Below, piece by piece: positions 10,613-20,568 of a DNA stretch of 64,000 nt (position 1 is the first letter of the stretch; every line of letters starts with the position of its first letter). Under the pieces are notes generated by a model. The model was not told the origin of the DNA. It saw only the letters and a list, made by a program, of their open reading frames with translations, and made no database searches. The stretch is from assembly GCA_958434805.1 (NCBI GenBank), contig CAUBDX010000001.1, positions 80,362-144,361 of the forward strand. The letters run 5' to 3'. A program made the translations under genes and the position numbers. The DNA is from an uncultured Phocaeicola sp. Its GTDB lineage: Bacteria; Bacteroidota; Bacteroidia; Bacteroidales; Bacteroidaceae.

Positions 10613-13600
10613 ATGAAAAGACATTCTTTGCTATTTGCTCTGTTCATCTTTCTGTCGAGCCTGTCTATACAAGCTGAAGGGACCGCCGGAAAATGGTCCG
10701 AACGCTATAACGTCACCGCTATTACGATGGATGAAGGACTTCCTCACAACTTCGTGGACGATATATTGAAAGACAGCCAGGGCTTTTTATGGATTGCCAC
10801 CCGTGGGGAAGGAATCGCCCGTTATGACGGTTATGAATTTACCGCCTTCAATATGGGAAGCACCCACACCAAACTACGAAGCAACTTCATAAACAAACTG
10901 TGTGAGGATAACTTCAAGCGTATTTGGGCTGTCAGTGAAATGGGTATTGACATATTGGATATACAAACCATGCAGACTGTACAAGTCGCTGATACGAAAG
11001 ACAAACTTATTTCACTGTGCAACCGCCCCTCCCATCTCATTCTCCATAGCAAAGCGGGAAATATTTGGGTTTGTTCGGAAAACAATTTATTCAAAATTAC
11101 CTTTGACAAACAAGGAAATATAAGACAGATCATTAAAATATGCGAAGTGCCGGCAGGAGAATCCATCCGGACTATTTGTGAGGTGGAAGACTATCTTTGG
11201 ATAAACTACAAAGACGGTATCTACCGCATCAAAGAATCGGCTATGGAAGTACAGGAACCCACATTCATTTCATCTGCCCTGCAATTACCCGGTGTGTCCA
11301 TACAAGTAATCTGCCGGAAAGAAAATGAAATTTGGATTGGCAGCGCACAAGGCCTTTTCCGATACAATATGGATACGGAACTGATGAAGCATTATATGTA
11401 CGATCCGAATGACAACAACTCGCTTTCCCAAAACTTTATCACAGACATAGCAGAAACAGGAGAACATACCATGCTGGTTGCCACCCTAAAAGGTATAAAC
11501 CTTTATAATGCGTTGACAGACAATTTTGAGCGGATAAATAAAGATACCGGAGAAGGAGAAATTGTACAAAACACATTGAACTGTGACTTCGTAAACTGTC
11601 TGCTGACCGATGGTGACATTATCTGGGTAGGAACCGAAGTGGGAGGGCTGAACAAGATGAGCCGCCGGATGCTGTTGGTACAAAACTATTATCATATTCC
11701 CACCATTCCCGGAAGTCTTTCCCAAAATCCCGTCAATGCCATTTATGAAGACCCGTCGGGTGTTTTATGGGTAGGAACCGTAGAAGGAGGTTTAAACCGG
11801 CGGGCTCCCGGCAGCAACACTTTTGAACACTATACCACTGATGCACCCGCCCACCTAAGCCATAATACCGTCAGTTGTTTTACCAGCGATAACGATGGAA
11901 GACTCTGGATAGGAACCTGGGGAGGAGGCATAGGATGGATAGACATGAAAAATCCGCAGAACAAACAATTCCACCACATAGAAATACCCGAATACGGAGA
12001 CTTCTCATGGGGATGGGCCGGAAGTATCTGCTATGACCACTTGAATAATGCCATCTGGGTGGGAACCAGTACCAATATCTATGTTTACGACTTGAAAACA
12101 CAAACGCTCACCGAACCATTCAAGGGTATGAACCTAGGTGGAATTGAAGGCTGTACAGGATACTATATAGATAAGGATAACCACCTGTGGCTGGGACTTA
12201 CAGAAGGACTTTGCCGAATAGATCTAAGCAGTTTGAAAGCCCCCAGACTGATTTATCAACTCTGGAGGATCAAGCTGGACGAACCGGAATCAAAGTTGAA
12301 GGAAAGGGTAACCTACATCACCCAGTCTAAAGACGGAACCCTATGGATAGGCAGCAACGGATATGGTTTCTACAAATCCTCACCAACAGAAAACGGAGAA
12401 TATACCTTCCGCTCCTTCACCACCGAAGACGGACTGATAAACAACAGTGTCCGCTGCATATCGGAAGATAAAGAAGGGTATCTTTGGATTACCACCACCA
12501 ACGGACTCTCCCGCTTCAATCCTAACAACAACAGCTTCTTCAACTATACCCGGAAAGACGGACTATTATCCAACCAGTTCTATTGGAACGCAATATGCCG
12601 TGCCGCCAATGGAGATTTGTATGTAGGAAGTACTAAAGGGCTGTCTGTAGTCAAACCAGTCATAGACACAAATCCCAAGGAGGCTGTTCCTCTGGCATTC
12701 ACCCATGTTCGTGTGGCCAATGAAGAACGATTGTACACAAACGGCACCCTACAGTTACACGAACGCGACAAATCTCTCTATATTGAATTTGCCGCACTGG
12801 ATTATGATGCATCGACATTCGCCAATTATTATTACCGCTTGAAAGGATTTGACGACAAATGGATAAAAGTGCCGGCCAACAGGCGACAAGCCGCCTATAC
12901 CAACCTGCGTCCCGGCAACTATACTTTCGAACTGCGTTATGCCCCCGACGGCAAACAATGGCTGGAAGAAATGGCAGAACTCCACATTACCGTATCACCT
13001 TATTTCTATAAAACCATCTGGTTCATTCTGTCCATATTGGTTCTTCTATCTTTCCTTATATATAAGGTATTATCATGGAGGCTTCGTTCGTTAAAAGAAC
13101 AACAAGAAATGCTCCACATCAAAGTAGAGGAACGTACCCGTGAACTGGAAGAACAAAAAAAACTGCTTTCCACTCAGGCAAGCGAGCTCTATCGTCAAAA
13201 CCAACTATTGAAACAGCAAAACGAAAAAATAACCAAACAAAAAGGGCAACTGATACAAATGTCAAAGAAAGTACAGGAATTGACGGTTGACAAACTCGCC
13301 TTCTTCACCAATATCACCCATGAATTCCGTACTCCGTTGACATTAATCGTAGGACCTATAGAAAGGGCATTGAAACTAAGCTACAATCCTCAAGTCATTG
13401 AACAATTACATTTTGTGGAGCGCAACTCAAAATATCTGCTCTCACTGGTCAACCAATTAATGGACTTCCGCAAAGTAGAATCAGGGAAAATGGAAATTGT
13501 CCGCAACCCGGGCAACTTTGCCAAGTTACTCAATGAACTGCTGGTTCCCTTCGACGCATATGCATCCGAAAGAGGAATAACCATCGAACGTCGTTTCCGC

Positions 13601-14839
13601 CTTCCTTCATGTGAAATCATGTACGATGAGGATGCCATGCATAAAGTGATTGTCAATTTGATAGGAAATGCTTTGAAATTTACCCCCAAAGGAGGACAAA
13701 TTACCATCTATGCCACCCCCTTCCGCCAGGAAGAGCAGGAAAAGTTGTTCATCTGTATCCGGGATACGGGGCCAGGACTGCCCGAAGAAGAGATAGACAA
13801 AGTATTCAACCGCTTCTACCAATCACAAAACAAGACGCATTCCTCTATCAACGGACAAAGCGGGACCGGAATCGGCCTCTATCTATGCAAACGAATTGTC
13901 CAGTTGCATGGAGGTTCAATTTGTGCCAAGAATAATCAGAGCAAAGGATGTTCTTTCCGTATTTTACTTCCTTTGCAATATGCCGATGCAAACAGTCTGC
14001 CCGCACCAACAGAGCAAGTTAAAGAACCGGTAGAATCTCCGCTGGCCTTGCAACCTGCCACCAATGGAAAACTGACGATTCTGGTAGTAGAAGACAACAA
14101 AGATATGCGCGCCTATATCCGTTCCATTCTGGCCGAATATTATAACGTGCTCGAAGCATCCCAAGGTGAAGAAGCATTGACTGTGCTCCAATCCCAGAAC
14201 GTGGATTTCATAGTCAGTGACTTGATGATGCCTGTCATGGATGGTATGGAACTGTCCCGCCGGGTAAAATCCAATTTCGCCATCTCACATATCCCCTTCC
14301 TGATGCTCACAGCCAAAACATCCAACGAATCGCGCATCGAAAGCTTCCGTATAGGTGTAGACGAATACCTGCTGAAACCATTTGATGATACTTTGCTGCT
14401 GGCCCGGATATCCAATATACTGGAAAACCGCAAACGTTTCCAACAAAAGTTCTCATACAGTATGGACGTGGATGCACTGAATATCGAAAAAGAATCCAGT
14501 GACAAGAAATTCCTGGACAAGGCGATGCAGATTGTGAAAGAAAACTATAAGAACTCCTATTACGAAATAAGCGATTTCATCGAAGCAATGGGGGTAAGCA
14601 AAAGTTTGATGAACAAAAAAATGCAAAATCTGACGGGACAGTCTGCCGGACAATTCATGCGTAACTACCGGCTGAATCTTGCGCGGGAACTTATTATCCG
14701 TAACCGGCTGACGCACAATATGAATATATCTGAGATAGCATACGAAGTAGGATTCAATGATCCCAAATACTTCACACGCTGCTTTACAAAACATTTCGGA
14801 ACAACACCCAGTTCGATGATGGAGAATGGAACCGACTGA
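10613..14839 (+). CDS. Hybrid two-component system regulator (HTCS) of the arabinan PUL
   Basis: One polypeptide joins a periplasmic sensor, kinase, receiver and DNA-binding domain, and in Bacteroides turns PULs on in response to oligosaccharides. The start at 10613 begins a signal peptide (MKRHSLLFALFIFL). About 750 residues of propeller repeats follow (units such as GFLWIATRGEGIARYDGY), then a Y_Y_Y domain, a transmembrane helix near residue 800, a coiled coil, HisKA with His903 in THEFRTPL, an HATPase (NALKFTPKGG), a receiver with Asp1203 in SDLMMPVMDG and a C-terminal AraC-type HTH ending GTTPSSMM. All key residues are present. It is divergent from GH43-GH51 and precedes GH97 and susC. 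Ligand is inferred to be an arabino-oligosaccharide. Confidence 0.93.
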   Translation: MKRHSLLFALFIFLSSLSIQAEGTAGKWSERYNVTAITMDEGLPHNFVDDILKDSQGFLWIATRGEGIARYDGYEFTAFNMGSTHTKLRSNFINKLCEDNFKRIWAVSEMGIDILDIQTMQTVQVADTKDKLISLCNRPSHLILHSKAGNIWVCSENNLFKITFDKQGNIRQIIKICEVPAGESIRTICEVEDYLWINYKDGIYRIKESAMEVQEPTFISSALQLPGVSIQVICRKENEIWIGSAQGLFRYNMDTELMKHYMYDPNDNNSLSQNFITDIAETGEHTMLVATLKGINLYNALTDNFERINKDTGEGEIVQNTLNCDFVNCLLTDGDIIWVGTEVGGLNKMSRRMLLVQNYYHIPTIPGSLSQNPVNAIYEDPSGVLWVGTVEGGLNRRAPGSNTFEHYTTDAPAHLSHNTVSCFTSDNDGRLWIGTWGGGIGWIDMKNPQNKQFHHIEIPEYGDFSWGWAGSICYDHLNNAIWVGTSTNIYVYDLKTQTLTEPFKGMNLGGIEGCTGYYIDKDNHLWLGLTEGLCRIDLSSLKAPRLIYQLWRIKLDEPESKLKERVTYITQSKDGTLWIGSNGYGFYKSSPTENGEYTFRSFTTEDGLINNSVRCISEDKEGYLWITTTNGLSRFNPNNNSFFNYTRKDGLLSNQFYWNAICRAANGDLYVGSTKGLSVVKPVIDTNPKEAVPLAFTHVRVANEERLYTNGTLQLHERDKSLYIEFAALDYDASTFANYYYRLKGFDDKWIKVPANRRQAAYTNLRPGNYTFELRYAPDGKQWLEEMAELHITVSPYFYKTIWFILSILVLLSFLIYKVLSWRLRSLKEQQEMLHIKVEERTRELEEQKKLLSTQASELYRQNQLLKQQNEKITKQKGQLIQMSKKVQELTVDKLAFFTNITHEFRTPLTLIVGPIERALKLSYNPQVIEQLHFVERNSKYLLSLVNQLMDFRKVESGKMEIVRNPGNFAKLLNELLVPFDAYASERGITIERRFRLPSCEIMYDEDAMHKVIVNLIGNALKFTPKGGQITIYATPFRQEEQEKLFICIRDTGPGLPEEEIDKVFNRFYQSQNKTHSSINGQSGTGIGLYLCKRIVQLHGGSICAKNNQSKGCSFRILLPLQYADANSLPAPTEQVKEPVESPLALQPATNGKLTILVVEDNKDMRAYIRSILAEYYNVLEASQGEEALTVLQSQNVDFIVSDLMMPVMDGMELSRRVKSNFAISHIPFLMLTAKTSNESRIESFRIGVDEYLLKPFDDTLLLARISNILENRKRFQQKFSYSMDVDALNIEKESSDKKFLDKAMQIVKENYKNSYYEISDFIEAMGVSKSLMNKKMQNLTGQSAGQFMRNYRLNLARELIIRNRLTHNMNISEIAYEVGFNDPKYFTRCFTKHFGTTPSSMMENGTD

Positions 14840-14848
14840 CTTATTCCA

Positions 14849-14900
14849 GAGCGTAAAATGAACGGATTGTATACCATAAATGCTCCGTTTTTCTACGCTC
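14849..14900 (+). terminator. Imperfect hairpin after the HTCS gene
   Basis: GAGCGTA (14849-14855) and TACGCTC (14894-14900) pair, with AACGGA/TCCGTT pairing further in. It begins ten bases after the HTCS stop and precedes the GH97 promoter, so it probably separates the two transcripts. Confidence 0.5.
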
Positions 14901-14918
14901 TCGTCTCGCTAAATAAAT

Positions 14919-14926
14919 TATCTTTG
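14919..14926 (+). promoter_or_regulatory. -7 box of the GH97 gene
   Basis: TATCTTTG fits TAnnTTTG and puts the transcript start near 14933, which rules out the upstream in-frame Met at 14858 and supports 14957. No TGTCCACC direct repeat lies upstream, unlike the other two PUL promoters. Confidence 0.65.
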
Positions 14927-14956
14927 CTCTACATTATAATAGCATATTTAATACCC

Positions 14957-16900
14957 ATGAAAAAACAATTTATGACTTGGCTGCTTGCCATCACTACAAT
15001 GTCAGCTTTTGCCCAACAAGCTACAGTTACAGGACCCGATTCCTTTTTGAAAGTAAATGTATCCGTAAAACAGGGTATCCCCGTTTATTCCGTTACCTAT
15101 AAGGACAAGACCATCCTGGAAGATTCACCTTTAGGTTTCATTGCCAATGTGGGGGACTTCAGCCGAGATATGACTTTCACCGGACAAAAAGAGAATAAAA
15201 TAGATAAGACCTATACACAAGACCGTATCAAACAATCACAAATTCATTATCAAGCCAATGAACTTACATGCACCTTTACCAATAAAGAAAAGAAAAATAT
15301 AAATATAATATTCCGCGTAAGCAACAACGATATTGCTTTCCGCTACGAAATGCCCAAATATGGCGATACGGGAAGCATCGTGATAGAAAAAGAAACTACC
15401 GGTTTTGACTTCCCCTCCTTCACCACTACTTTCCTGTGCCCGCAAAGTGACGCCATGATAGGTTGGAAACGTACCAAGCCCAGTTATGAGGAAGAATATA
15501 AGGCTGACGCTCCTATGAATGTACGTTCACAATATGGGCACGGTTACACATTTCCTTGTCTGTTCCATGTAGGAGAAAATGGCTGGGCACTTATCAGTGA
15601 AACCGGAGTAGACAGCAAATACTGTGGTTCACACCTGAGCGATGCCACCGCCGACGGACTTTATACCCTCGCTTTCCCCATGCCCGAAGAAAACAACGGT
15701 AACGGTACGGCATCTCCCGGTCTTGCATTGCCCGGTTCCACTCCTTGGCGTACTATTACTGTAGGCGAAAACCTGAAGCCCATTGTAGAAACAACGATTC
15801 CATGGGATGTCGTGGAACCTCTTTACCCAACGGAGCATACATACAAAATGGGACGCGGAACCTGGAGCTGGATACTTTGGCAAGATGGCAGCATCAATTT
15901 CGACGATCAGAAAAAATATGTAGATCTTGCTGCCGCCATGGGATATGAATATGTATTGATAGACAACTGGTGGGATACCAACATCGGCCGTGAACGTATG
16001 AAAGACTTCATAGACTATGCACACAGTAAAAATGTAGATGTATTTTTATGGTATAGTTCCAGCGGCTACTGGAATGATATCGTACAAGGTCCTACCAATT
16101 ACATGGACAATCCCATTATCCGTAAAAAGGAAATGAAATGGCTGCATAATATAGGAGTAAAAGGAATCAAAGTAGACTTCTTCGGAGGTGACAAGCAGGA
16201 AACCATGCGTCTGTACGAAGCCATCCTGAGCGATGCGGATGATAATGGACTGATGGTCATTTTCCACGGCTGTACCCTTCCTCGGGGATGGGAGCGTATG
16301 TATCCTAATTATGTAGGAAGCGAAGCCGTGCTCGCATCGGAAAACCTGATTTTCCAACAACATTTTTGCGATGAAGAAGCATTTAATGCCTGTCTGCATC
16401 CATTTATCCGCAACACCATCGGTTGCATGGAGTTTGGCGGCACATTCCTCAACAAACGCCTCAACCGCAACAATGACGGCGGAAGCATACGCAAGACCAC
16501 TGATGTATTCCAACTGGCAACAGCCGTTTTATTCCAAAATCCTATTCAGAATTTTGCGTTGGCGCCTAATAACCTGACCGATGCCCCCCAAGTTTGTTTG
16601 GATTTCATGAAGCAAGTTCCCACCACATGGGACGAAACAAGATTCATTGACGGCTATCCGGGCAAATACGTAGTACTGGCACGTCGGCATGCCGATAAAT
16701 GGTACATAGCCGGAATCAATGCACAAAAAGAACCGCTGAAATTAAAGTTGAACCTTCCCATGTGTACTAAAGGAGATAAAGTGATGCTTTATCAGGACGA
16801 TAAAAAACTAAATCCTCACGCTGAAGAGATAACATTAAAAAAGAATGATGAAGTCAGCATTACGATGCAGGCGGAAGGAGGATTTTTACTTGTGAAATAA
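14957..16900 (+). CDS. GH97 glycosidase, probably retaining alpha-galactosidase type
   Basis: GH97 enzymes of Bacteroides are periplasmic alpha-glucosidases or alpha-galactosidases. The start at 14957 gives a signal peptide ending near TMSAFAQ. The N-terminal beta-super-sandwich is followed by a TIM barrel with GRGTWSWILWQDGSINFDDQ and a C-terminal beta domain; 647 residues fits the family. Asp407 in GIKVDFF lies where retaining GH97b enzymes carry their nucleophile, while the inverting SusB type lacks an Asp there, so a retaining mechanism and alpha-galactosidase activity are inferred from family knowledge. It sits between the HTCS and susC on the same strand but has its own promoter without the shared operator. 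An alpha-galactosidase or beta-arabinosidase role in pectin side-chain breakdown is possible. Confidence 0.85.
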   Translation: MKKQFMTWLLAITTMSAFAQQATVTGPDSFLKVNVSVKQGIPVYSVTYKDKTILEDSPLGFIANVGDFSRDMTFTGQKENKIDKTYTQDRIKQSQIHYQANELTCTFTNKEKKNINIIFRVSNNDIAFRYEMPKYGDTGSIVIEKETTGFDFPSFTTTFLCPQSDAMIGWKRTKPSYEEEYKADAPMNVRSQYGHGYTFPCLFHVGENGWALISETGVDSKYCGSHLSDATADGLYTLAFPMPEENNGNGTASPGLALPGSTPWRTITVGENLKPIVETTIPWDVVEPLYPTEHTYKMGRGTWSWILWQDGSINFDDQKKYVDLAAAMGYEYVLIDNWWDTNIGRERMKDFIDYAHSKNVDVFLWYSSSGYWNDIVQGPTNYMDNPIIRKKEMKWLHNIGVKGIKVDFFGGDKQETMRLYEAILSDADDNGLMVIFHGCTLPRGWERMYPNYVGSEAVLASENLIFQQHFCDEEAFNACLHPFIRNTIGCMEFGGTFLNKRLNRNNDGGSIRKTTDVFQLATAVLFQNPIQNFALAPNNLTDAPQVCLDFMKQVPTTWDETRFIDGYPGKYVVLARRHADKWYIAGINAQKEPLKLKLNLPMCTKGDKVMLYQDDKKLNPHAEEITLKKNDEVSITMQAEGGFLLVK

Positions 16901-16935
16901 TTCCTTTCAGAGAATTTTATTTGTATTTTATCCCT

Positions 16936-16977
16936 CATGTAGCCGGACAGTCCTTCACCAGGTTGTCCGGCTACATG
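16936..16977 (+). terminator. Strong hairpin after GH97
   Basis: CATGTAGCCGGACA (16936-16949) pairs perfectly over 14 bases with TGTCCGGCTACATG (16964-16977), 36 bases after the GH97 stop. It isolates GH97 from the susC promoter. Confidence 0.8.
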
Positions 16978-17074
16978 ACTTTATATAAAAAAAGCCTTCT
17001 CCTAAGCCTATCTCACCACCTCCAAAAGACGCAAACTATAAGCGGAATAAATACATTTTTTTCCATTATCCATT

Positions 17075-17131
17075 CGTCCACCCTATAAAACCGTTTGTCC
17101 ACCCCTGTTTACGGTGTAAATTATACTTTTG
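17075..17131 (+). promoter_or_regulatory. Promoter and direct-repeat operator of the susC operon
   Basis: CGTCCACCC (17075-17083), 12 bases, TGTCCACCC (17096-17104) make a 21-base-period direct repeat; 19 bases later TACTTTTG (17124-17131) is the -7 box. The operator covers the -33 area, as expected for an activator-dependent promoter. A leader of about 200 bases (17138-17339) follows with no gene in it. Confidence 0.8.
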
Positions 17132-17339
17132 TCATGCAATCGGTGCTCAATCTTTCGGAAGAGAACCCTGCTTTTAAAGTCTAATCCTAATCTTAAATAT
17201 TATGAAGAATAGCTCCAGCATATTTATAAACTCTGTGGTTTGTCTACCTAGAGTATTCAACATTAGATTGTACAATAATCCAACATCTCAATTCAATACA
17301 TCAGCAACAATTTAATCTACTAATTTAATACTTAAAAAA

Positions 17340-20300
17340 ATGAGGAAACATTTATTATTTTCCGTAATGCTTAGTCTGTGTGCTATGGGTGGCATGATGG
17401 TGTATCCCACACCTGCTATAGCTACCGTGGCACAATCTCCGGCTATCAAGGTTCGCGGTCAAGTTATCGATGAACAAGGTGAGCCCTTGACAGGAGCTAC
17501 TGTCAGAATTAAAGGAGGACAAGGTGGAACCATTACCGATGTGGACGGAAACTTCCAACTGGAGGTTGCCGGAAACGCTATCCTTTCGATAAGCTATGTA
17601 GGCTACAAGGAACGCGAAGTAGCCGTTCGTAACCGCGCTATCATTGAAGCCATCCAATTGCAACCCGACAACCAGATGCTGGAACAAGTTGTTGTCATAG
17701 GTTATGGCACACAAAAGAAATCCGATTTGACCGGTTCTGTAGCTGTAGTAGACACGGAAGCCTTGAAACAGACATCCCATTCCAATATCTCCACCATGCT
17801 CGAAGGTAAAGTATCAGGCGTACAAGTCACTTCCGACGGGCAGCCCGGTGCCGACCCTACCGTCCGTATCCGTGGCGTCGGATCTTTTGGTGACACTTCT
17901 CCTCTTTATGTTATCGATGGTGTCCCCATGGGTACTTCCATCCGCGATTTCTCTTCAAACGATATTGAAACCATCCAAATTCTGAAGGATGCATCGGCTG
18001 CTGCCATTTACGGTTCGCGTGCAGCCAACGGTGTGGTCATCATCACTACCAAACGCGGTCAGAAAGACCAACCGCTGAAAGTAGACTACAATGGGTACGT
18101 AGGTATGGACTACATTCCCAGTAGTGTCTATGACGTAATGGATGCCGACCAATACAGCCAGTACATCGGTCAGGCATGCGCCAACTCCAACACTCCGCTG
18201 CCCGGCGGTTACAAGCTGGACAGTACCACCGGAAAATATCATTTCCAGGATAACACCAATACCAACTGGTTTAAAGAAGTGTTCAAAACAGGTATCCGTC
18301 AAAATCACAATGTGAACCTCTCCGGTGGCGGTGCCCACAATACTTATAACGTTTCATTAGATTACTACAACCAAAAAGGTACACTGGAAGGCGCCGGTCC
18401 CAACTACGAACGTTACACGGCGCGTGTCAACAACACGATGGACACCAAATTCATCAAGTTCCATACCAGCCTGGTTTACTCTCACTCCGATCAAGACAAC
18501 ATGGGTTTGTCAAACGCTTCCGAATACGTTCAAGGTCTGTATGGAGACGTAACCAACATACTGCGTGGTACTTTGCTGATGCAACCCACCATCAAAGCCT
18601 ACGACAACTCTACTTGGGTACTTGACAATCTGGTAGGGATCGCCAATAACTTCAACTATGACTCTTATGGTTATGGTGTTTACTACGACACCGTACATGG
18701 TGACATTTCAGCTTCCAACCCCTTGCTAGTCAATAACCTGTTAAAGCGCAATACCCGTGTAGACCGCTTTGTAGGAACAGCCTCTGCCGATGTGGATCTC
18801 CTGAAAATGATCGGTATTGACAGCAAAAACCACAAGCTCAACTATAAAGTCAATCTCTCTTACAGCAAAACCCATTGCAAGGACTTCACCTGGATTCCTG
18901 CATGGGTACAGAGCAACCGTGTCTATCTGGCCAAAAGCAACGAACGTCTCACCAAAGCTACCCGCTCTTATGCCGATGCTTTGATTGAAAACGTGCTGAC
19001 TTATGATGCCACCGTCGGCAAACACCATTTTAACCTGGTAGCCGGCCAGACTTACGAAGAAGAAAACACCGACTTGCTGACAGGCTGGGGCGTCAACTTC
19101 ACCGAGCCTTACTTCCTGCAACTCCAGAATGCCGCCAACACTTACGCTGAAAGCTTCGAATACAAACACACCCTCCTATCCTACATCGGGCGTATCAACT
19201 ACAACTACGACGAGCGTTATCTGTTCTCGGCAACCGTGCGCCGCGACGGCAGTTCCCGCTTGTCCCAAAATATCCGTTGGGGCACCTTCCCCTCTGTTTC
19301 TGTGGGATGGCGTTTCGACAAGGAGTCTTTCTTCCCCTTCAACAGAAACATTGTCAACATGTTCAAGGTACGTGCCAGCTATGGCGAGCTCGGTAACGAA
19401 AACATTGGTGAATACATGTATCAGGCTGTAATGGCACGTAATAACATGACTTATAGCTTTGGCAACACGCCCATCACCGGTTCTGCCATTTCCACTTTCG
19501 TAGACAACAACCTTTCTTGGGAAAAGAAGAAAAGCTACAACGTGGGTATCGACCTCGCCTTGTTCAACAACCGTCTGGAATTCACTGCCGAATGGTACAA
19601 GAACACCAGTGAAGACCTGCTTTATGCTGTTCCCGTTCCCGAACAAGCCGGTGTATCCAATACCACCGTAACAATGAACGCCGCTTCGATGAACAATTCA
19701 GGTTTCGAATTTGCAGCTACTTACCGCAACCGAGACCACGACTTCAAGTATGAAGTGTCGGCTAACTTAAGTACTGTCCGTAACCGCGTAACCTCATTGG
19801 GCTTCGGTACCGATTCATACATCTCCGGCGCCTACATCACCAACGTAGGTGAAGAGATCGGCAAATTCTACGGATGGGTTTATGATGGCATCGCCCGCAC
19901 ACAAGCTGACTTGGACAACCATGCCACACAAGAAGGCGCCCAAATTGGTGACTGCCTCTATAAGGACGTAAGCGGTCCCGACGGAAAGCCTGACGGAAAG
20001 GTAGATGCCAATGACCAGGTAGTATTGGGCAGCGGTATGCCTAAGATCAATTTCGGTTTGAACGCCCGCTTCGAATACAAACGTTTCGACCTGAGCATCG
20101 CTACGTTCGGTGCACTCAACTATCATGTTAGCGACGACATCCACAACTCTCTGAACTCTTGCTATGGCTGGGGCAACAAAGACGTAGCCATGCTCGACGC
20201 CAATCGCTTCAGCGAAGACGGCAGCACCTATCTTTCCAGCGTACCACGTACCTATGTCACCAACAGTGCCAGCCTGGCCTGGAACGATCTCTTCAGCGAC

Positions 20301-20549
20301 CGCAAAATTCAGAACGCAGCTTATTGGAAAATTGCCAATATAGAACTGGGCTACAACTTCCCCAACGAATGGTTTGGCAAATACGTATCGGATGTACGTT
20401 TCTACGTGTCGGCACAGAACCTGCACACCTTTACCGGCTACAAAGGTTACAATGTGGACTATGCAGGAGGTACCTTCACACCGGGATATAACTTCTGTTC
20501 TTATCCTACCGCACGTACCTTCATGTGTGGCGTTCATTTCACTTTCTAA
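17340..20549 (+). CDS. SusC-like TonB-dependent outer-membrane transporter
   Basis: It imports oligosaccharides across the outer membrane with its SusD partner. A signal peptide (~1-30) is followed by a carboxypeptidase-regulatory-like domain (GQVIDEQGEPLTGATVRIKG onward, residues ~40-120), a TonB-box region near EQVVVIGYGTQKKSDLTG, the plug with VRIRGVGSFGDTSPLYVIDG and IYGSRAANGVVIITTK, and a ~22-strand barrel ending in the aromatic FHFTF-type C-terminus (GVHFTF). The length of 1069 residues is typical. susD follows 19 bases later. Its promoter carries the proposed HTCS operator. Substrate is inferred from the GH43/GH51 neighbours. Confidence 0.96.
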   Translation: MRKHLLFSVMLSLCAMGGMMVYPTPAIATVAQSPAIKVRGQVIDEQGEPLTGATVRIKGGQGGTITDVDGNFQLEVAGNAILSISYVGYKEREVAVRNRAIIEAIQLQPDNQMLEQVVVIGYGTQKKSDLTGSVAVVDTEALKQTSHSNISTMLEGKVSGVQVTSDGQPGADPTVRIRGVGSFGDTSPLYVIDGVPMGTSIRDFSSNDIETIQILKDASAAAIYGSRAANGVVIITTKRGQKDQPLKVDYNGYVGMDYIPSSVYDVMDADQYSQYIGQACANSNTPLPGGYKLDSTTGKYHFQDNTNTNWFKEVFKTGIRQNHNVNLSGGGAHNTYNVSLDYYNQKGTLEGAGPNYERYTARVNNTMDTKFIKFHTSLVYSHSDQDNMGLSNASEYVQGLYGDVTNILRGTLLMQPTIKAYDNSTWVLDNLVGIANNFNYDSYGYGVYYDTVHGDISASNPLLVNNLLKRNTRVDRFVGTASADVDLLKMIGIDSKNHKLNYKVNLSYSKTHCKDFTWIPAWVQSNRVYLAKSNERLTKATRSYADALIENVLTYDATVGKHHFNLVAGQTYEEENTDLLTGWGVNFTEPYFLQLQNAANTYAESFEYKHTLLSYIGRINYNYDERYLFSATVRRDGSSRLSQNIRWGTFPSVSVGWRFDKESFFPFNRNIVNMFKVRASYGELGNENIGEYMYQAVMARNNMTYSFGNTPITGSAISTFVDNNLSWEKKKSYNVGIDLALFNNRLEFTAEWYKNTSEDLLYAVPVPEQAGVSNTTVTMNAASMNNSGFEFAATYRNRDHDFKYEVSANLSTVRNRVTSLGFGTDSYISGAYITNVGEEIGKFYGWVYDGIARTQADLDNHATQEGAQIGDCLYKDVSGPDGKPDGKVDANDQVVLGSGMPKINFGLNARFEYKRFDLSIATFGALNYHVSDDIHNSLNSCYGWGNKDVAMLDANRFSEDGSTYLSSVPRTYVTNSASLAWNDLFSDRKIQNAAYWKIANIELGYNFPNEWFGKYVSDVRFYVSAQNLHTFTGYKGYNVDYAGGTFTPGYNFCSYPTARTFMCGVHFTF

Positions 20550-20568
20550 TCACTAAAAACATAACAAT

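Noticed and set aside
14858..16900. Longer GH97 start at 14858
   Set aside because: The -7 box at 14919-14926 lies inside the extension, and the Met at 14957 begins a proper signal peptide.
17132..17339. Riboswitch in the ~200-base susC leader
   Set aside because: I could not find a stable conserved fold or a known aptamer pattern; long leaders are common before susC genes.
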